Source: Euglena gracilis (lineage: Eukaryota; Euglenida; Euglenophyceae; Euglenales). Taken from it: a DNA stretch of 64,000 nt. The stretch spans positions 6,707,425-6,771,424 of the forward strand of contig CP154954.1 in NCBI GenBank assembly GCA_039621445.1, given 5' to 3'. Under the pieces are notes generated by a model. It had not been told where the DNA came from, ran no database searches, and saw nothing but the letters and a program-made list of their open reading frames with translations. This document shows positions 31,939 through 44,160 of this stretch, in pieces (the stretch's first letter is position 1; each line of letters begins with the position of its first letter). The position numbers and the translations under genes were made by a program.

Positions 31939-33954
31939 GTATGGCCTCGCTGCTATAAGATTTCCTTAAGCCGGAGGGGACCCCACCCTCCAGGGGGGGG
32001 GGGGGGTCCAGCCAGCACCTGTTTTCAAGCTGGCCTGCGGGACCCCTTCCTCCCCGGGCTGGCCTTAAGAAAACCACATGGTCCGGGCTGAGCATCAAAC
32101 CGGGTTGTCCCAAAAGTGTACACAATCCCTCTTGGGGGCCTTCACTGGATCCCCTCTGGCCCAACCCCCCCTCACAAACCAAGGAAAGCCTTCTGGGCTG
32201 GTAACCCACCCTTGGCTTGGGGGCATCACAATCACGGCCGCGAAGTGTGGGTCGAGTATTTTATGCTGCCATCCATCCCAGATACAAAGTGATGAAATGT
32301 CGCTTAAATCACAGTTCTTTTTGACCTGCATCTCCCCCTGCTATTCAGAGCATGGGGGGGACACACACATTTTAGGCACTGATGAATGTGTAGTTTGGGG
32401 GCATAGGTGGGTGGGCCGCCAGCAATTTTTGCAGGCTCCCCGCATTTTTCTCAAAGCCAGCAGAATGCGTTGTCACATCAAACATACAAAAAAGCAAAAA
32501 AAAAGTCCCCCCATATAATATTCACTGTACAAACTCCATCCCCAAAGGTGGGTTATTTGGGGACATTGTTGGGCTAGACTTTTTTTCCTTTTTCGGCTGA
32601 ACGTGCGATTATGCAACCAAGCATGGACTTTTAGATGCTCTGTATTCAACAGACCTCCGTTTTTTTGAGAAGCCCCGTGTTCTGGGTTCCACCGAGACCA
32701 CGTTCAATTGCGGCATGGTGGACGCTGGGAATCATTTTCCCATATTTCGGCCCCCCCCCCCCGAAAGACGTCCAATTTTTCGTCATTTTCCTTTTTTTTA
32801 AAGCGAAGTGTTTTGTTGAACGCTGGCCATCACTCCCAGCCCCGGCAGTTCCCCATCGTCCCCCCCCCCCAGTCGTTGGGTCCCACTGTCCCCCTTTTCT
32901 GTTCACACACATTCTTTGGTCATTTGCGTGCCTTTGACTTGATGGGGGTCGTCGGTTCCGCTGGAGCGCACAGGAAGGGTGTCAGCGTTTGTGTGCCTCT
33001 GTTCTGAACATTGGGCGCGTGACAGTGTGTGGGACAGATTGGGGAGGGGAGATGTTTTTCACACGGACAGCCAATAAATGCTGCATTTTTGTGTTGAGTT
33101 TGTGCGTCACAGCAAGGCTTAAAGTCCTCCTCGCTTTGTTGCATTGCTGTATTTCTCTTAAAATACATTTAATTATTTTAATTATTTTCTGTTTGTGTCA
33201 GCCAATTTTTTCTTTTTAGTTGACATAATAAAGTCTAATCTTTTGTGGAATGGCGAGCATATTTTCCAAATTTGATTATTTTGAATGTATTTGGTGCTTT
33301 GCGACTGAAGATGCCGAGAATATTTGTATACATTAATGGGGCAACGTGAAGGGAAGAGGGGGGAGAGGGAGAGATTCGCCGACCCCTTCCTTGTGTATGG
33401 TTTATTGTGCCCACGGCTTCTCCCGTCTCCTCAGCTGCGAGACGAGCAGAGGCTCTCGGTGATGAGTGAGCAGGGTTGGCGTCACCCCACCCAAGCACCA
33501 GAAAAGGTGTTATTGGGGAGCTGAGGTTCCGGCACACAGGGCACGGGTTTTTAAGTTTGTTCATTGGGCTGGTAAACTTTGCTTTGATGTTTCTTCATTG
33601 TCACGATATTTTGGGGAAATCGATTTTTGGAACAAAAATTGGTCCCAAAAAACAACAACAAAAAATGCTTGCTTGCGTTAATGCATCTTCCCCCAAAGAT
33701 ATGACAACAAGCCACTCATCATAGTGGAAAGCAAGCCCGACTTCTTGTTGTGTGTGGAGGAAACGGGATGTCCAGAGAGCAAAATGAATTCCTTGGAATG
33801 CCCTATCCAACCATGGTTTACTTTTCCACCAACTCTTCGTGTAGCCCGAGTCACGGCCATTTTTCGACCAATTTTGGCTCATTTCTACAGTGATTTCGTG
33901 ATGTGGCTTTGTTCTGGCAGGACATGAAAGCTGCTCATCATCCCCCCCCCCCCC

Positions 33955-34026
33955 AACCTGGAATGCTGCCCCTGCCATCGGTTCTGCCCCGTCTGCATCC
34001 CTGCGGAGTGCAAACCACCTCCACAG
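33955..34026 (+). CDS. Possible zinc-finger exon, CxxCxxxCxxC
   Basis: GC-rich frame NLECCPCHRFCPVCIPAECK. Spacing C-x2-C-x3-C-x2-C parallels the second half of the R1-type zinc finger, so it may complete the domain begun at 31834. It follows a poly-C tract; the splice type upstream was not resolved. Confidence 0.35.
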
Positions 34027-34994
34027 CAGCAGACAAATGTTCTGTAAACGGAGTGAAGAGTTGACCCCCTCTGCTGCTGTTCAGCACCAATTCACCCTCA
34101 CCTTGCGTCCGAAGTGGCAGGCTTCCAGGTTTTGCTCCCCCCAAGTGGGCTGTTGGTTTGAGGTGGGGGTGACACTTTCGGTCCCGGGGGGGGGGGGGGG
34201 CTGGGGGGCACACCAGCACTGGGGCATCGAGGGCCCATAACGGCACTTTGACGGGTGTTGGCCCGGGCCCAGGACCCATAACAGAATGCACCCGTCCATT
34301 CCTCTCCAGGGGAGAAAATGGAGGTGGGTGGTGTAAAAACATATCAAACCGTTGCCCCTCCCAGGGAATTGTCATCTGGGAACTCCATGTTGCCTCCCAA
34401 GAAACTGTCAAGGTCTCGGTATTGGAAGCTTGTCCAGGTACCCCCCCCCCCCCCAACGTCTAATGAACCCCCTTGCCCAATGAACAGGGGTGTCCGGTCC
34501 GGAGCATCTAGAGTGCAACCCGTCCCCATTGAACGTCCCCCGTCCGGACCATCTAGGCCATTTTAGTGTTCAGCAGGCTTGGGGGGGGAGGTACCTTGCA
34601 CTGATGGACCTGTCAGAGCTGGCGTCCATGTGATCCACCCGTAATTGCCCTGCCCAGAAATCAAGGCCCTGTCATCAAATCAAACCAGGGCCCTGCCTGG
34701 GAAACTAGCATCCCTGAGATCTTGGCAGGCTCCCGCCCAGAAGCCAGTTCCTGCCAGTTTGTGAGAAAGTATCACCGTCTGCGGTGCTGGTCGACCTGTC
34801 AGTACCAGGGATTGGCAGTTTGTCGTTGTGGAAATGATGCATTTATCCAAGGGTAACTTATTTTGGTTTGGTTTGTTTTGTTTTACATATTTATTTTTTT
34901 GTTTTATTTTATTTTATTTTATTTTATTTTATGTGTTATCATTATGATTTATAAAAAATAATATTATTAATAGTATTAGTAAGTTTGGCACCAG

Positions 34995-36190
34995 CGCTGG
35001 GCGGTGCCCCCGGGAGGTGCCCTACCAGGTTGGCGACCACGTGGAGGTTGCCGGCCCGGCTGGCCCCGTGGTGGGGGACATTGTGGCGCTGCAGACCAAG
35101 CAGGGGCCCAAGAAGGCGGTGTACAAGGTGCCTCCCTGCACCCTCTCCCTGGGTGTCCGTCTGTGGTCAGCTGTCAATTTGGGCTGTCCAAGCTGTTAGG
35201 CTCCCTACCCCACCATTCCCGCAGTCCTGTCAGTTGTCAGCTGCGTCAAGACTCGGCTTCATGTTTCCCCCTGCCATGGTAACCCCTTCGTAGTTGACAC
35301 TTGTCTCAGAACCAGGTGGGATAACCATGTTTATTCAAACAAGAAAATTACCACCCAAATGCACATTTTTTTAAATAATTTTGGGATCTTGTTCTCCCCC
35401 ACAAAAAAAGCAGGCCAGTTTGGCAAAACTGAATCGTACAAAAAATTTAAGACAGATGAAATAAGCTTCAAAAAATGAATCTTTTCCACCTTCCTTGCTC
35501 TCCGTCTCAATGGTGAGGGGACATATTATATCATTCATACTGCCTCCCCAGCCAGCGCTGACAGGAGCACAGGTGCACAGGTGCCCAAAGATGAGAACAA
35601 AGACTGTGCACCCCAGTTTGGACCTCTTGCCCCTATGCCTGGACAGGATTTGGATTGACTCATAGGAAGACACAAAAATGTCGGGGATGCCTCCCGCATG
35701 ACTGGTCGCTGATTTGCATGCAGCGCTGTGGCACACTGCTGGAGGCACTGCTGTGTTGGACAGGGCCTTGGTAGTGCACACACAGCGTGGGATTCTGGGA
35801 TGAGGTTGAATGCCCCCCCCCACACATATCGAGGGGGAATGAAGACGTTTGACACGAGTGTGTGTTTGTTCCCAAACTTCCAATGCAAACGTGTGCAGCT
35901 GGGATTTAAGGGTGTTTTTTTTTTTAGTGCGGATGCTCAGTGTTACCCCCTGGATATGCCATTTGATGGGGTTGTGGCGGATTGTTGGGAGCACAGGCAC
36001 GGGATTCTGAAGTTTTGGAAGTTGTTGTTGTGAAGAAGGTGGACTCATGGCGTTCACTGGGGCCATTTCTCCCAGTTTGGCTCTTACCGCTCCCTCCCTC
36101 TCTCCCGTCACAGGTGTGGTACCCGCAGTGGGGCCTCACCGGCCACCACGAGGCCCGCCAGATCGTGGGCATTTCCCGCCCACGGCACTG
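34995..36190 (+). CDS. Tudor/SH3-like module in two exons
   Basis: Exon 34995-35127 follows CAG and ends AAG|GTGCCT. The second exon starts at 36114 after GTCACAG and runs to about 36180. Joined in phase 0 they read YQVGDHVEVAGPAG, then VGDIVALQ, then KAVYKVWYPQWGL and a tail HHEARQIVGISR. Alternating beta-strand pattern with GDxVEV and W-rich end suits a small barrel (Tudor, agenet or PWWP-like) that binds methylated residues. The exact family is not certain. Neighbouring exons carry zinc fingers and a chromodomain, which supports a chromatin role. Confidence 0.5.
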
Positions 36191-36732
36191 CCTGCTGAAT
36201 GGCAACCGACGGGGGGGGGAGTGACGGAGTGGTTTCTTTTTAAGGTTTGATTGCAAGGGGTCCCCCAGGGGTGCCTCCCCCGCCCGGAGGCAGGCTTTCC
36301 TGCTTTTGGGTGGAGCGTCATGGTCCCACGGGTGGGGGGGGATGGGTGACCACCCCCATGGGTTAAACCCTGAAAAACCTCTGACAAGACAACCAGAACA
36401 CTGCAGGCTGCAGAGTTTATTTGACTCTCTTCCAGACGTTCACTTGCATCGTTGGTGTTTCTGACCATCCCTTTCCAAGAGTCTGCAGACAACAAGGATG
36501 GTTGCCAATTCCAACCCGCTCTGGGCGGATCGTCTTTGGGCCTTTTTTCAAAGACCTCAAAATTTTTTTTAAGAAAACCTTCGAAACGCCTTCCTTTCAA
36601 AAGCCTTAACCTTTTTTCTCCTTCAACTTCAAGACCCTTAATTTTAAAATCGCCTTAAAAATAATCCCTCCCCAAGGCCATCGAGCGAGGTTGAAAATAA
36701 AAAAGGCCGGAAAGTCATCTGAGTTTGGGTGC

Positions 36733-36939
36733 CAGGCGATGTTTTAAGGATGCCAGAAATGAGTTTTTGTTTTCGGTTGTTTTTTTGCCGAGGTTTTCGT
36801 TTTTGCCCGATTGAAGAAAATTTCTCCCAGGATGCTTTTGTGTGGTTTGTTAAAGGTGTTTTGAGGTATTTTGTGACATTTTGCTCAGAAGGGTTTTCGA
36901 TTTTTAAAGGGGTTTAAAGTCATCCTTAAAATATGCCTG
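36733..36939. mobile_element. Degenerate short TIR element (CAGGC...GCCTG)
   Basis: The left end is CAGGCGATGTTTTAAGG and the right end CCTTAAAATATGCCTG. Flanks TTGGGTG and TTGGGAG agree at 6 of 7 positions when shifted by one base. The left part shares TTTAAGGATGCCAGAAAT with the element at 7607-8516 (near 8205), which suggests a common family. It is diverged, so the call is moderate. Confidence 0.45.
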
Positions 36940-37201
36940 ATTGGGAGGGACGAGGTTGGGGGCTCACCAAAGGGGTTTGGGCCACCCCGAAGAAGGGGAA
37001 TTGCCGTGCCACCAGGACCCTGCGTACCCCCAGGTCCCGGGCTACGCCCCGCGCGGCGCTTTGCTGGCACCCCGGCCACTTGTGCACACAAAAGCTGGGC
37101 CAGCATTAGCTTTGTGTTGGCCTGGGTTGTGCTCCATGGGTTGATGGGGTTGGCCGTTTCCTGGGTAGTGCCCAAACGTCTGGGTTGTGCTTCATCACAG
37201 G

Positions 37202-37522
37202 TTTGCCCCGAAACCCTCCCCCCGGCGTTGGTCAATTTCAGCCTGGTCTACAGCAAGGCGTTCCATGACCTTCGGCCCCAGGAATCCCAAAGAATCCGAG
37301 AGACTGCATTTCTTTTCGTTTTTTTTTTTTTTCTAAACTCTTTTCCGACGTCCGCAGGAGGTTTTTTTTTTGGAGGGAAGCTTTTCCCTTCAGCAGGTGT
37401 GGGGGGGGGGGGACAGTGCGCCGCCAGCAGAGCCGCCGCCGCCGGCCAACCAGCACGCCCCTCCGCGCCGCATCGCTGTCCTGCCCCGGCCCAGACCCGA
37501 AGTGAGCCACGCCAGCAGCAGG
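37202..37522 (+). CDS. Possible linker exons, proline/alanine-rich
   Basis: A segment after CATCACAG (37201) reads VCPETLPPALVNFSLVYSK up to a possible GC donor at about 37259. A GC-rich segment at 37415-37522 ends CAGCAG|GTGTCAG and reads as a proline- and arginine-rich, probably disordered chain (APPAEPPPPANQHAPPRR). Neither has a family match. They are plausible as linker between domains of the chromatin-type protein. Confidence 0.25.
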
Positions 37523-38381
37523 TGTCAGTGCTGCCCCCCTTTCCATGGTTGGCATGGTTGGGGGGTGGGTCGAGGGGCAATGCCTGGGCACGCGGGGCCG
37601 CATTTTTTTTGGAGGCAGCCGACCGCATTGTGCCCCACGTGCCCCACCTCTCATTCTGAGCCATCCTCAAAACCGACGAACATGCAATCACAATTGTCTA
37701 AATTTTGTTGGACACAAGGGCGGTGGAAGACGAACGGACAACACTGTCCTTCACGTGGCATGGTGACGTTGGTGTGTCCCTTCTGTGCAACAAGAAATGG
37801 ATTTTGGCACGCCTGGGGGATTTACAACAGCGGACCCTCATCTTTTGTCTGGTGGCCACCAAAATAAGCACACGCTCGTCCTTGAAGTGGGGGGGGGGGA
37901 GTGGGAGCGTCGCTGAGCAGCGCAATGATAGGTCAAATATTCCTTGCCCTGGTTTCCGCCGAAAATTTTGGGCATTTTTGTCAATTTTGCCTGAAAAAAG
38001 CTCGAATGGTCTCTTGTCCGACTATGTTTTGAAAATGGACCAGGGGGTGCATCCGTTCATCCTGCCAGCAGCGTTTATATCGAACCCTGCCCTGAACCCC
38101 CCCTCCGCCCCCAAGCAGTAGTGTCTGATTTCTTCCCATTGCATGGTCAGCCCCCAATCATCAAAAATTTTCTTCATTTTAGTTTTCGACCCTGTTCGAG
38201 CCCACAGAAGCCTTTGGCCTTCCATTTGGCCCAAAGGAGGGCCTTTTCTTGTCCTTCAAGGACCGACGTGCCCAGGGCAAGCAGCGCAACAACCACCTGC
38301 CCAGTAGTGGTTTATTCGATGTTTTGTACATTTCTCTCGATTCCCTTGCCGCAGGGTTTGCATTTGGAGGATGTTGGGGTT

Positions 38382-38770
38382 AACCCCCCCAAAATAAGAC
38401 CCCCCCAAAATAAAACCCCCCTGGGCCGATTGAGCAAAAATCCAAAAATAAGACCCCCCCAAAAAATAAGGCTCCCCTGATGGCGCGAAGCGCTGGGGAC
38501 GGTGAAAATTTTCCCTGAGAAATTGCCAAAAACCCAAATTTCACACACAAGAATGATGAAATTTCAAAAATGTTCAGATTCTTGAAGTGATGCTAAATGT
38601 CAACTTACACAAATTTACACATAGTGCGAAGCGCCGAAGGAAAATTTAGTGTTTTTAGGAACCTGAAAATGATGTTTTTTTTTCGGGCCCGGGTCGGTCA
38701 AGAAAAAATCCAAAAATAAGACCCCCCCAAAAATAAGATAGAACCCGGGTCTTATTTCTTGGGGGGGTTT
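38382..38770. repeat. Third copy of the family, CCCCCCCAAAATAAGACC ends
   Basis: The left end TAACCCCCCCAAAATAAGACC is repeated inverted on the right as GGTCTTATTTCTTGGGGGGG. Internal AAAAATAAGACCCCCCC blocks repeat several times. No coding potential was found. Confidence 0.5.
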
Positions 38771-40399
38771 AGGATGGGAACAGTGCCCCACTGTCTGGTC
38801 TGCCTTGGGCTGTGTCACATTAAGTACAAAGGAGGGCGTTTCGGGTGGGCGTTCCCCCCTGAACCCCCCACCTGGCCCTCCGGCCAGCCCTGTGCCGCCC
38901 GTCTCTTGCAGCTCTCGCCAAAGCTCCCCACCGCTGACTCAGGAGGTGTCTCCCACGTTCCCCTCTGCTGCATCCAGATTTTTCGCCTACAAATTTTTGC
39001 ATTGGGCACCTTCAGTATCAGCTTATACCTCCTTTGCACCTGTATAAGAAGGGGTGGGCGGGCGGGGTGGGGTGGGGGGCTTCTTTGAACGGCCTCCAGA
39101 GGAGGCGGGCAAATTTTATTCAGCCGCCGTTTTCAGGGGGGGGTTCTGCCGAAACCCTGGACCAGACCAATTGTCCGAAAAAAAATTAAATGGGGTGCGA
39201 GTTTTTGCTGCCATTTGTAAAGGTGCTCATGGTGCTGCCCTGGTTTCCTGCTTGATGATGCATGTTCTCAATTCTAGGGAACCGAAATCCCAGCTAAAGC
39301 TAAAGTTTATGTGAGTGATGGACGGAGTTCATTCTCACGCATTTTTTTTTCTCGTATGTGGCATTTTTTTTCCAGTTTCAAAGTGGCAAGAAGTCAGACG
39401 AGGAAAGGCAGAAACCTTGTCCACAACCATATGCTTGATATCACCAGGTGGGTTAATGCGTTTCGCATTTTACCATTTTGTGGTTTTTTGCAGAATGTTT
39501 TTTTTCTTTCAATTTTGTCAATTTTTTAAAAAAAATCCTTTTCTTGCGTATTTGTTTGATTTTTGCCAGCAATGTATTCTTTTAAGCAACGTTTTCTTTA
39601 ATTTTTCATATTTCTTTGCATTTTTTTGTAAATCCCCCACATCTGCCCGTTTTTGTATTTTTTTTTGCATTTTGAAAATGTCATCTTCCTCATGTTTCCA
39701 TGTGATTCCTTAAATTTAATTTGGAATTTTGGGTAATTTTTACATTTTGGTGGATTTTCCAGTTTTTCTCTCAGATTTTGCAACAGTGTGTTTTTTTGCA
39801 AATTTTCCAAACCGGTTGCCCGAGCTTCTTTGCACTCATCAGGACGAAGCCAAACCTCCCGTCCCGTCCAAAAGAAGCCACCGAGCTTCATCCAGGGCTG
39901 CATCTGGAGCCCAAAATCGCTGACAATAAGGTCCGGTGCGCCGTCCACCCTACCCCCCTCCACTCCCTCTCCCTTCTGGGGCACCTGCTTCCAAACTCCA
40001 TTGACTTTCAAGCTGCTATTCCAAGCTGTCTCCGATGGCGCTCCACGTTGGCTGGGGAGGTGATGCGGCCAGGTTGTTTTGTTGTGTTGGGTAAGCCATT
40101 TTAAGATGTTTGAACCCTTTCGCGATGTATTTTTTCTGGCACATTAATTTTTTTCATTGGAATTTTCATTATTCATTTTTTTGTTGTTTATTTTTTAAAA
40201 AATATTTTGCTTGTGCTTGTATAATCTTTGGAGCAAAAATGTGAATGAATGTTCGACATGTCCTAACAAATGTTGCATGATGGAAGTTTCTCCCAAGGAG
40301 ATGGGATAATTTTTCGGTCTTTTCCTGCAGAAATGTGCACAGCCCAGCTTGGTCGGTTTAAACGTTTTTTTTTTTCCTTTCACCCAAGCGCATTCTAGG
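38771..40399. other. Mostly intronic stretch
   Basis: T-rich sequence (39330-39800) and a few weakly GC-rich patches (38890-38980, 39840-39930) that lack recognisable motifs or clear splice pairs. No repeats with duplications were seen. Confidence 0.35.
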
Positions 40400-40499
40400 C
40401 CAGGCGGCGCGGTCCGTGGCCTCGGAAACACAGCCCTGGCCGCGGAACCGTCGTCTTCCAATCCTTCCCGCGCCGCAAAGAAGCAAAAGAAGGCAAAGG
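40400..40499 (+). CDS. Possible exon with lysine-rich nuclear-signal-like tail
   Basis: Bounded by TCTAG and a good donor AAG|GTACGC. The frame that fits the composition reads RPGGAVRGLGN...SSSNPSRAAKKQKKAK. The basic cluster resembles a nuclear localisation signal and would fit the chromodomain exons that follow 1.6 kb downstream. Confidence 0.35.
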
Positions 40500-42056
40500 T
40501 ACGCGCCGTGTTTGATGTGCCGAGTTGGAATCGGGTGGGGAAACCCAAGGGTGTCCCCCGCTTCTCAACCATGTCAAGCTGCATGAGAAGATAGGAGGCC
40601 CATGTGGCATTTAAGAATTCCGCACACCTGCGCACGAACTTATGACATGTCCGTCTGCTTCATTTTGCCGTGTTTGAAACTCCTGCTGGCGGTGACCCCC
40701 AGGCTTGCCCAAGCATGGCTGTGTGAAGGGTTGAACCTGGAGAATTGCCAGAGGGGGAGCTGCGGGCCCCCCAAAAACCTGCTGACTGTGGCGCCACAAA
40801 GCACTGCAACCCACATCATCTGTTGGTCCTTACACCCTCGCCCATCACTCGGCAAGCAAAATTGAGGGCTTGTCCATCAGTTTCTAAACCCAACGCCCTC
40901 CACTTGCCTCAGGCCCCAGCGTTTTGCATTGACTTTCAACATCGGGGTTTGGACCCCATCCACACGTTTTGAGATGTGTGATCTTTTCCTCAGAGATCCA
41001 ATCGTGCGCATATGCGCGCGATCCGGTCATCAAAGACCCCTCGGTGATGTGCTTGGAGACAACGGCTGCCGTCCGGCAGCGTGTTTGTTGGGAGGGGTTT
41101 CAAACAGGGGCCGAGAAGCCGAAGAGGTGGGAGTACCTGATGCGTCCACCGGCGCACGACACTTGCGTGAAGCATCGCCTCTCTGCCTGGGTTTTCAACC
41201 CGGGCCATGGCGTCTCTTTTCCAGGCCCCAATCGCGGCAAGTGCGCATGCAGTGTGTACCTCTGCGGGCGCGAGCTCGCGCGGTTCGGTGCTGAGTGTAT
41301 TCCCTCTGGCTCGAGGTCTCCCGCACGGGTAGCCGATCATCCGCTGTGTTAAGTGCTGTCTTTTGGCGGCCAGCTCGTGGCCAGGCACCGATGGCCGACC
41401 AGGGCCGACCATGATTTTCAGGACCCCCCCCCCCCCATAGAACCCCCTTTGTGGGGGTTCTGACCAGGGACAACCGGGGCTGACCTGGGACGACCAGGGC
41501 CGACCAGGGATGCCTTTTCATTTTTTGTTTTGTCAGCTGGTTGTGCCCATGGGAAATGCGGGATAAGGTCTTCTCTGGCCTGCAGCTTTCTGGCCGCTTT
41601 GGCGACGCTTCCAGTGGTGGGGTCGGCTCACACACCGGTGCACTCAATCGTGCCGTGCGATGTGCACATGTTGTTCCAGGCACCGCAAGGTCACTGTCTG
41701 CGGAGATTCAGAGGGGTTTCTTACTCACAAGTTTTGAGTGCCATATTTGCCATGTAACACTTTTTCCCTTTATTGCCCTTGCCCTGAGAATGAATGCCAG
41801 GCCAGGGGCAGGTATTACTCTTTTAGGTTGATCCCCCCTCCGAACAGCATGAGAAGGGTGCTGAGTCAGCAGTGGTTCTGTTTAGGGGAGGGGATGTTGG
41901 GACCCCCGGCACCCCATGTTGATTTCCCCAAACAGCTGGTCCCCTTGGCCCCACCCCACAGAGGTTGGGTTGGTGGGTGCTGACCGCACCCCCCCCCCCC
42001 CTGGGCCCAACAAAACCTCCACCCGTGGGGCAATCGGAATCACTTTGCTTTTTCAG

Positions 42057-43885
42057 GATTGGATTTGGTCAAATCTCTGGCTGCGCCGCAGGTGGAGGCC
42101 GCCAGCGATGGCGGCAGCGAGGACGAGCAGACCCCGTTCGTGGTGGACGAGGTGCTGGCGCAGGCGTACGCCAAAAAGAAGTGGTGCCCGGGGCAACGGC
42201 CGTTCTGCCCCTCCGCCGGCGTTGTCATGCAGTGGGAAGACCCCATGCCCCAACCCAACTGCTTTGGGACTGAATTACCCCAGGGTGACTTTTGAAGGAC
42301 AGAGCAGTTGCCGTTTTTTTTTGAAATGTTGGGAGTCCCCCCTTCAGGACCACCCAGAGGGCAAAGAGCTCCTAGTCGTCCCTCTGGAGCTCTGTCAAGA
42401 CCGGAAATTTGGAGGTCGAAAACAGATTTTTTTTATTTATAGCGTTATTCATTTGATTTATTTCCTGTTCCCCCCCATTTTTTTGAAGGCCAAAGAGGGA
42501 AGTTGTTTGCACCAAATTCGGCCTTCTCTGGGGGAAGTTTTTCTTATGCACACACACACACAAACACCGGCCCACCCACCCACGCATGCGCATTTTAGTT
42601 CTAGCGCCTTTTGTGTTCTTTAAATGATGTATTCTAATCTTCCAAGTCCCCCACGCCCAGAGCCAATTTTGTGCGCTCTTTTTCTGTGCCATGTCCGCCC
42701 TCCTGCCGGGTGCGTCCTTGCCAATCAATGCCCTCCGCTGATGCGTTGTCGCTGCCCCGCTGCCGGGTGCTGCTGCGGTGGAAGGGCCTGCCCCGGTGGA
42801 AGGCCACCTGGCACGACCGGGACGAGAACCCGCGCCTGAATCTCAGGGACGTCCCGGGTATGCTGTGGGGACCCCCCCCCCCCGTGCAGCGTTGTCCGAT
42901 CCAAGCGGTCATCAGAGGCTGTGGCACTTGGAAATTTCGGTCTCGGTCTGCCCGATGCTCCATAGCACTGATTCACTGGTGAGGTTTGCGGTGGTTACCT
43001 GGCGGGGTTACGGGTGAAGTGCCTCAACGAACTACAAGGGCTCGTTCATTGTCATTTACGTTTCCGTATGGGCTTGCCAAATAGTATCTGGTCCTGTTCG
43101 GATGTCTGCTCCCTCCTCTGTGAGGGTCTCCATCTGTGTCAGTTTTTTTTCTTTTCATCAAGGGTGCCTTGAACCGCGCTTTGAGCAATACATGTTTGCA
43201 AATTCAAAACCCATTGAATGTGCAATAAGGAGAACCACATGCCAGCAAAATCGATGTGGTTTATTTGTATTACTCTGGATGTCTTAATGTCAATATTTGT
43301 ATTACACCAGCGTCTGAAATGTTTGCCCGTGTTTAGCAAAAATATTTGCCCCAACCTGTCAAAATTGTTGCCAAGAGCCCCCAAAATTTTGGTGATGAGC
43401 CTCAAAAAATATTTGCACGTGTACGGAAAAAATTTGCACTCTGTCATTTATTTTTGGTCAATGAAAAAACAGCTTTACACTGGACAATGTAAAAAGATCC
43501 ACGCCGATTGAAGTTTCAAAGGGCAACTGTGCAAACCACCGACCCAGGTGCAAAATTTTTTGGAACGGAGGCAAATATTTTTGGGATATTGTGCAAATAT
43601 TTTTGAGACACAGTGCAAAATAATTACGGTGTGAAGTAACCGGATCTTTCTGTGAATTTATTATTTGAGAACAGACCTGGAATGTATTATATATTTTATT
43701 TTTATTTTATGTATTATTATAAGTATATTTTTTTAAAAAAAGAATATTTAAATTGAAAATTTAAAAAAATCTGGTAAAAATTATTTTCTGGCATTGTTTT
43801 TGACCCTTCGCAGTATGGGACTTGACGGAGTGCCCGGAGTGCCAGCGGGGCAGTTTCCAAGGGCGGGATGGCCGCCTGCTTCAGT
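42057..43885 (+). CDS. Chromodomain followed by PHD-like zinc finger, three exons
   Basis: Exon 42057-42185 follows TTTTTCAG and, after an acidic GGSEDEQT stretch, reads PFVVDEVLAQAYAKKKW. Exon 42765-42857 continues VLLRWKGLPRWKATWHDRDENP, the W-x-GLP-x(4)-TW hallmark of chromodomains, whose aromatic residues cage methyl-lysine. The exons are split by nonconventional intron 5. A GT-AG intron (42858-43813, phases 1+2) leads to exon 43814-about 43885: VWDLTECPECQRG, then RDGRLLQCF, a PHD-type CxxC...DGxLLxC pattern. A cysteine/histidine-rich frame near 44085-44150 may supply the rest of the finger. Order chromodomain then PHD is unusual; CHD and related readers are the nearest analogy. No ATPase or methylase domain was found. 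Confidence 0.65.
42186..42764 (+). other. Nonconventional intron 5 with CGGGGCA/TGCCCCG ends, chromodomain gene
   Basis: The intron splits a chromodomain: ...QAYAKKKW+T joins GG+GTGCTGCTG to give KKWWVLLRWKGLP in frame. CGGGGCA at 42189-42195 pairs perfectly with TGCCCCG at 42753-42759, again starting at +4 and ending at -6. The core triplet is CGG/CCG instead of CAG/CTG. Length 579 nt. Confidence 0.8.
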
Positions 43886-44065
43886 GCTTTCCATCCATCT
43901 GCTAACCCCTTCTCTGAGTCGCCTTTTTTTTTGGAAGCATCCCCATCCATTTGGATTTTTTTCCATTTCTCTTTTTCCCGGGCTGCATCATTTCCTGTGA
44001 CTTTTTTGAATGCAAAAGAATTGGTCATTTGTGGTGTTGTATCATCGATTTGCCTGAATTTTGGG

Positions 44066-44160
44066 GTGAGCCTCCAAATTGCAAAGCAGTTGGATGCCGC
44101 TGTTACTGCCATCAGCACTTCCACGAGTCGTGGCCCCTTCTGGAGAGCAGGAAATACCTG
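44066..44160 (+). CDS. Possible second half of the PHD-like finger
   Basis: The frame reads NCKAVGCRCYCHQHFHESW up to about 44150. The Cys-His-x-His-x-H cluster could complete the zinc site opened in the exon at 43814. It has an AG (GGTGAG) acceptor candidate in phase 0, but the donor of the preceding exon was not resolved. Confidence 0.3.

Noticed and set aside
33500-33564. Minus-strand NPCPVCRNL as a zinc finger
   Set aside because: Single CxxC in a low-GC region with no continuation; probably chance.
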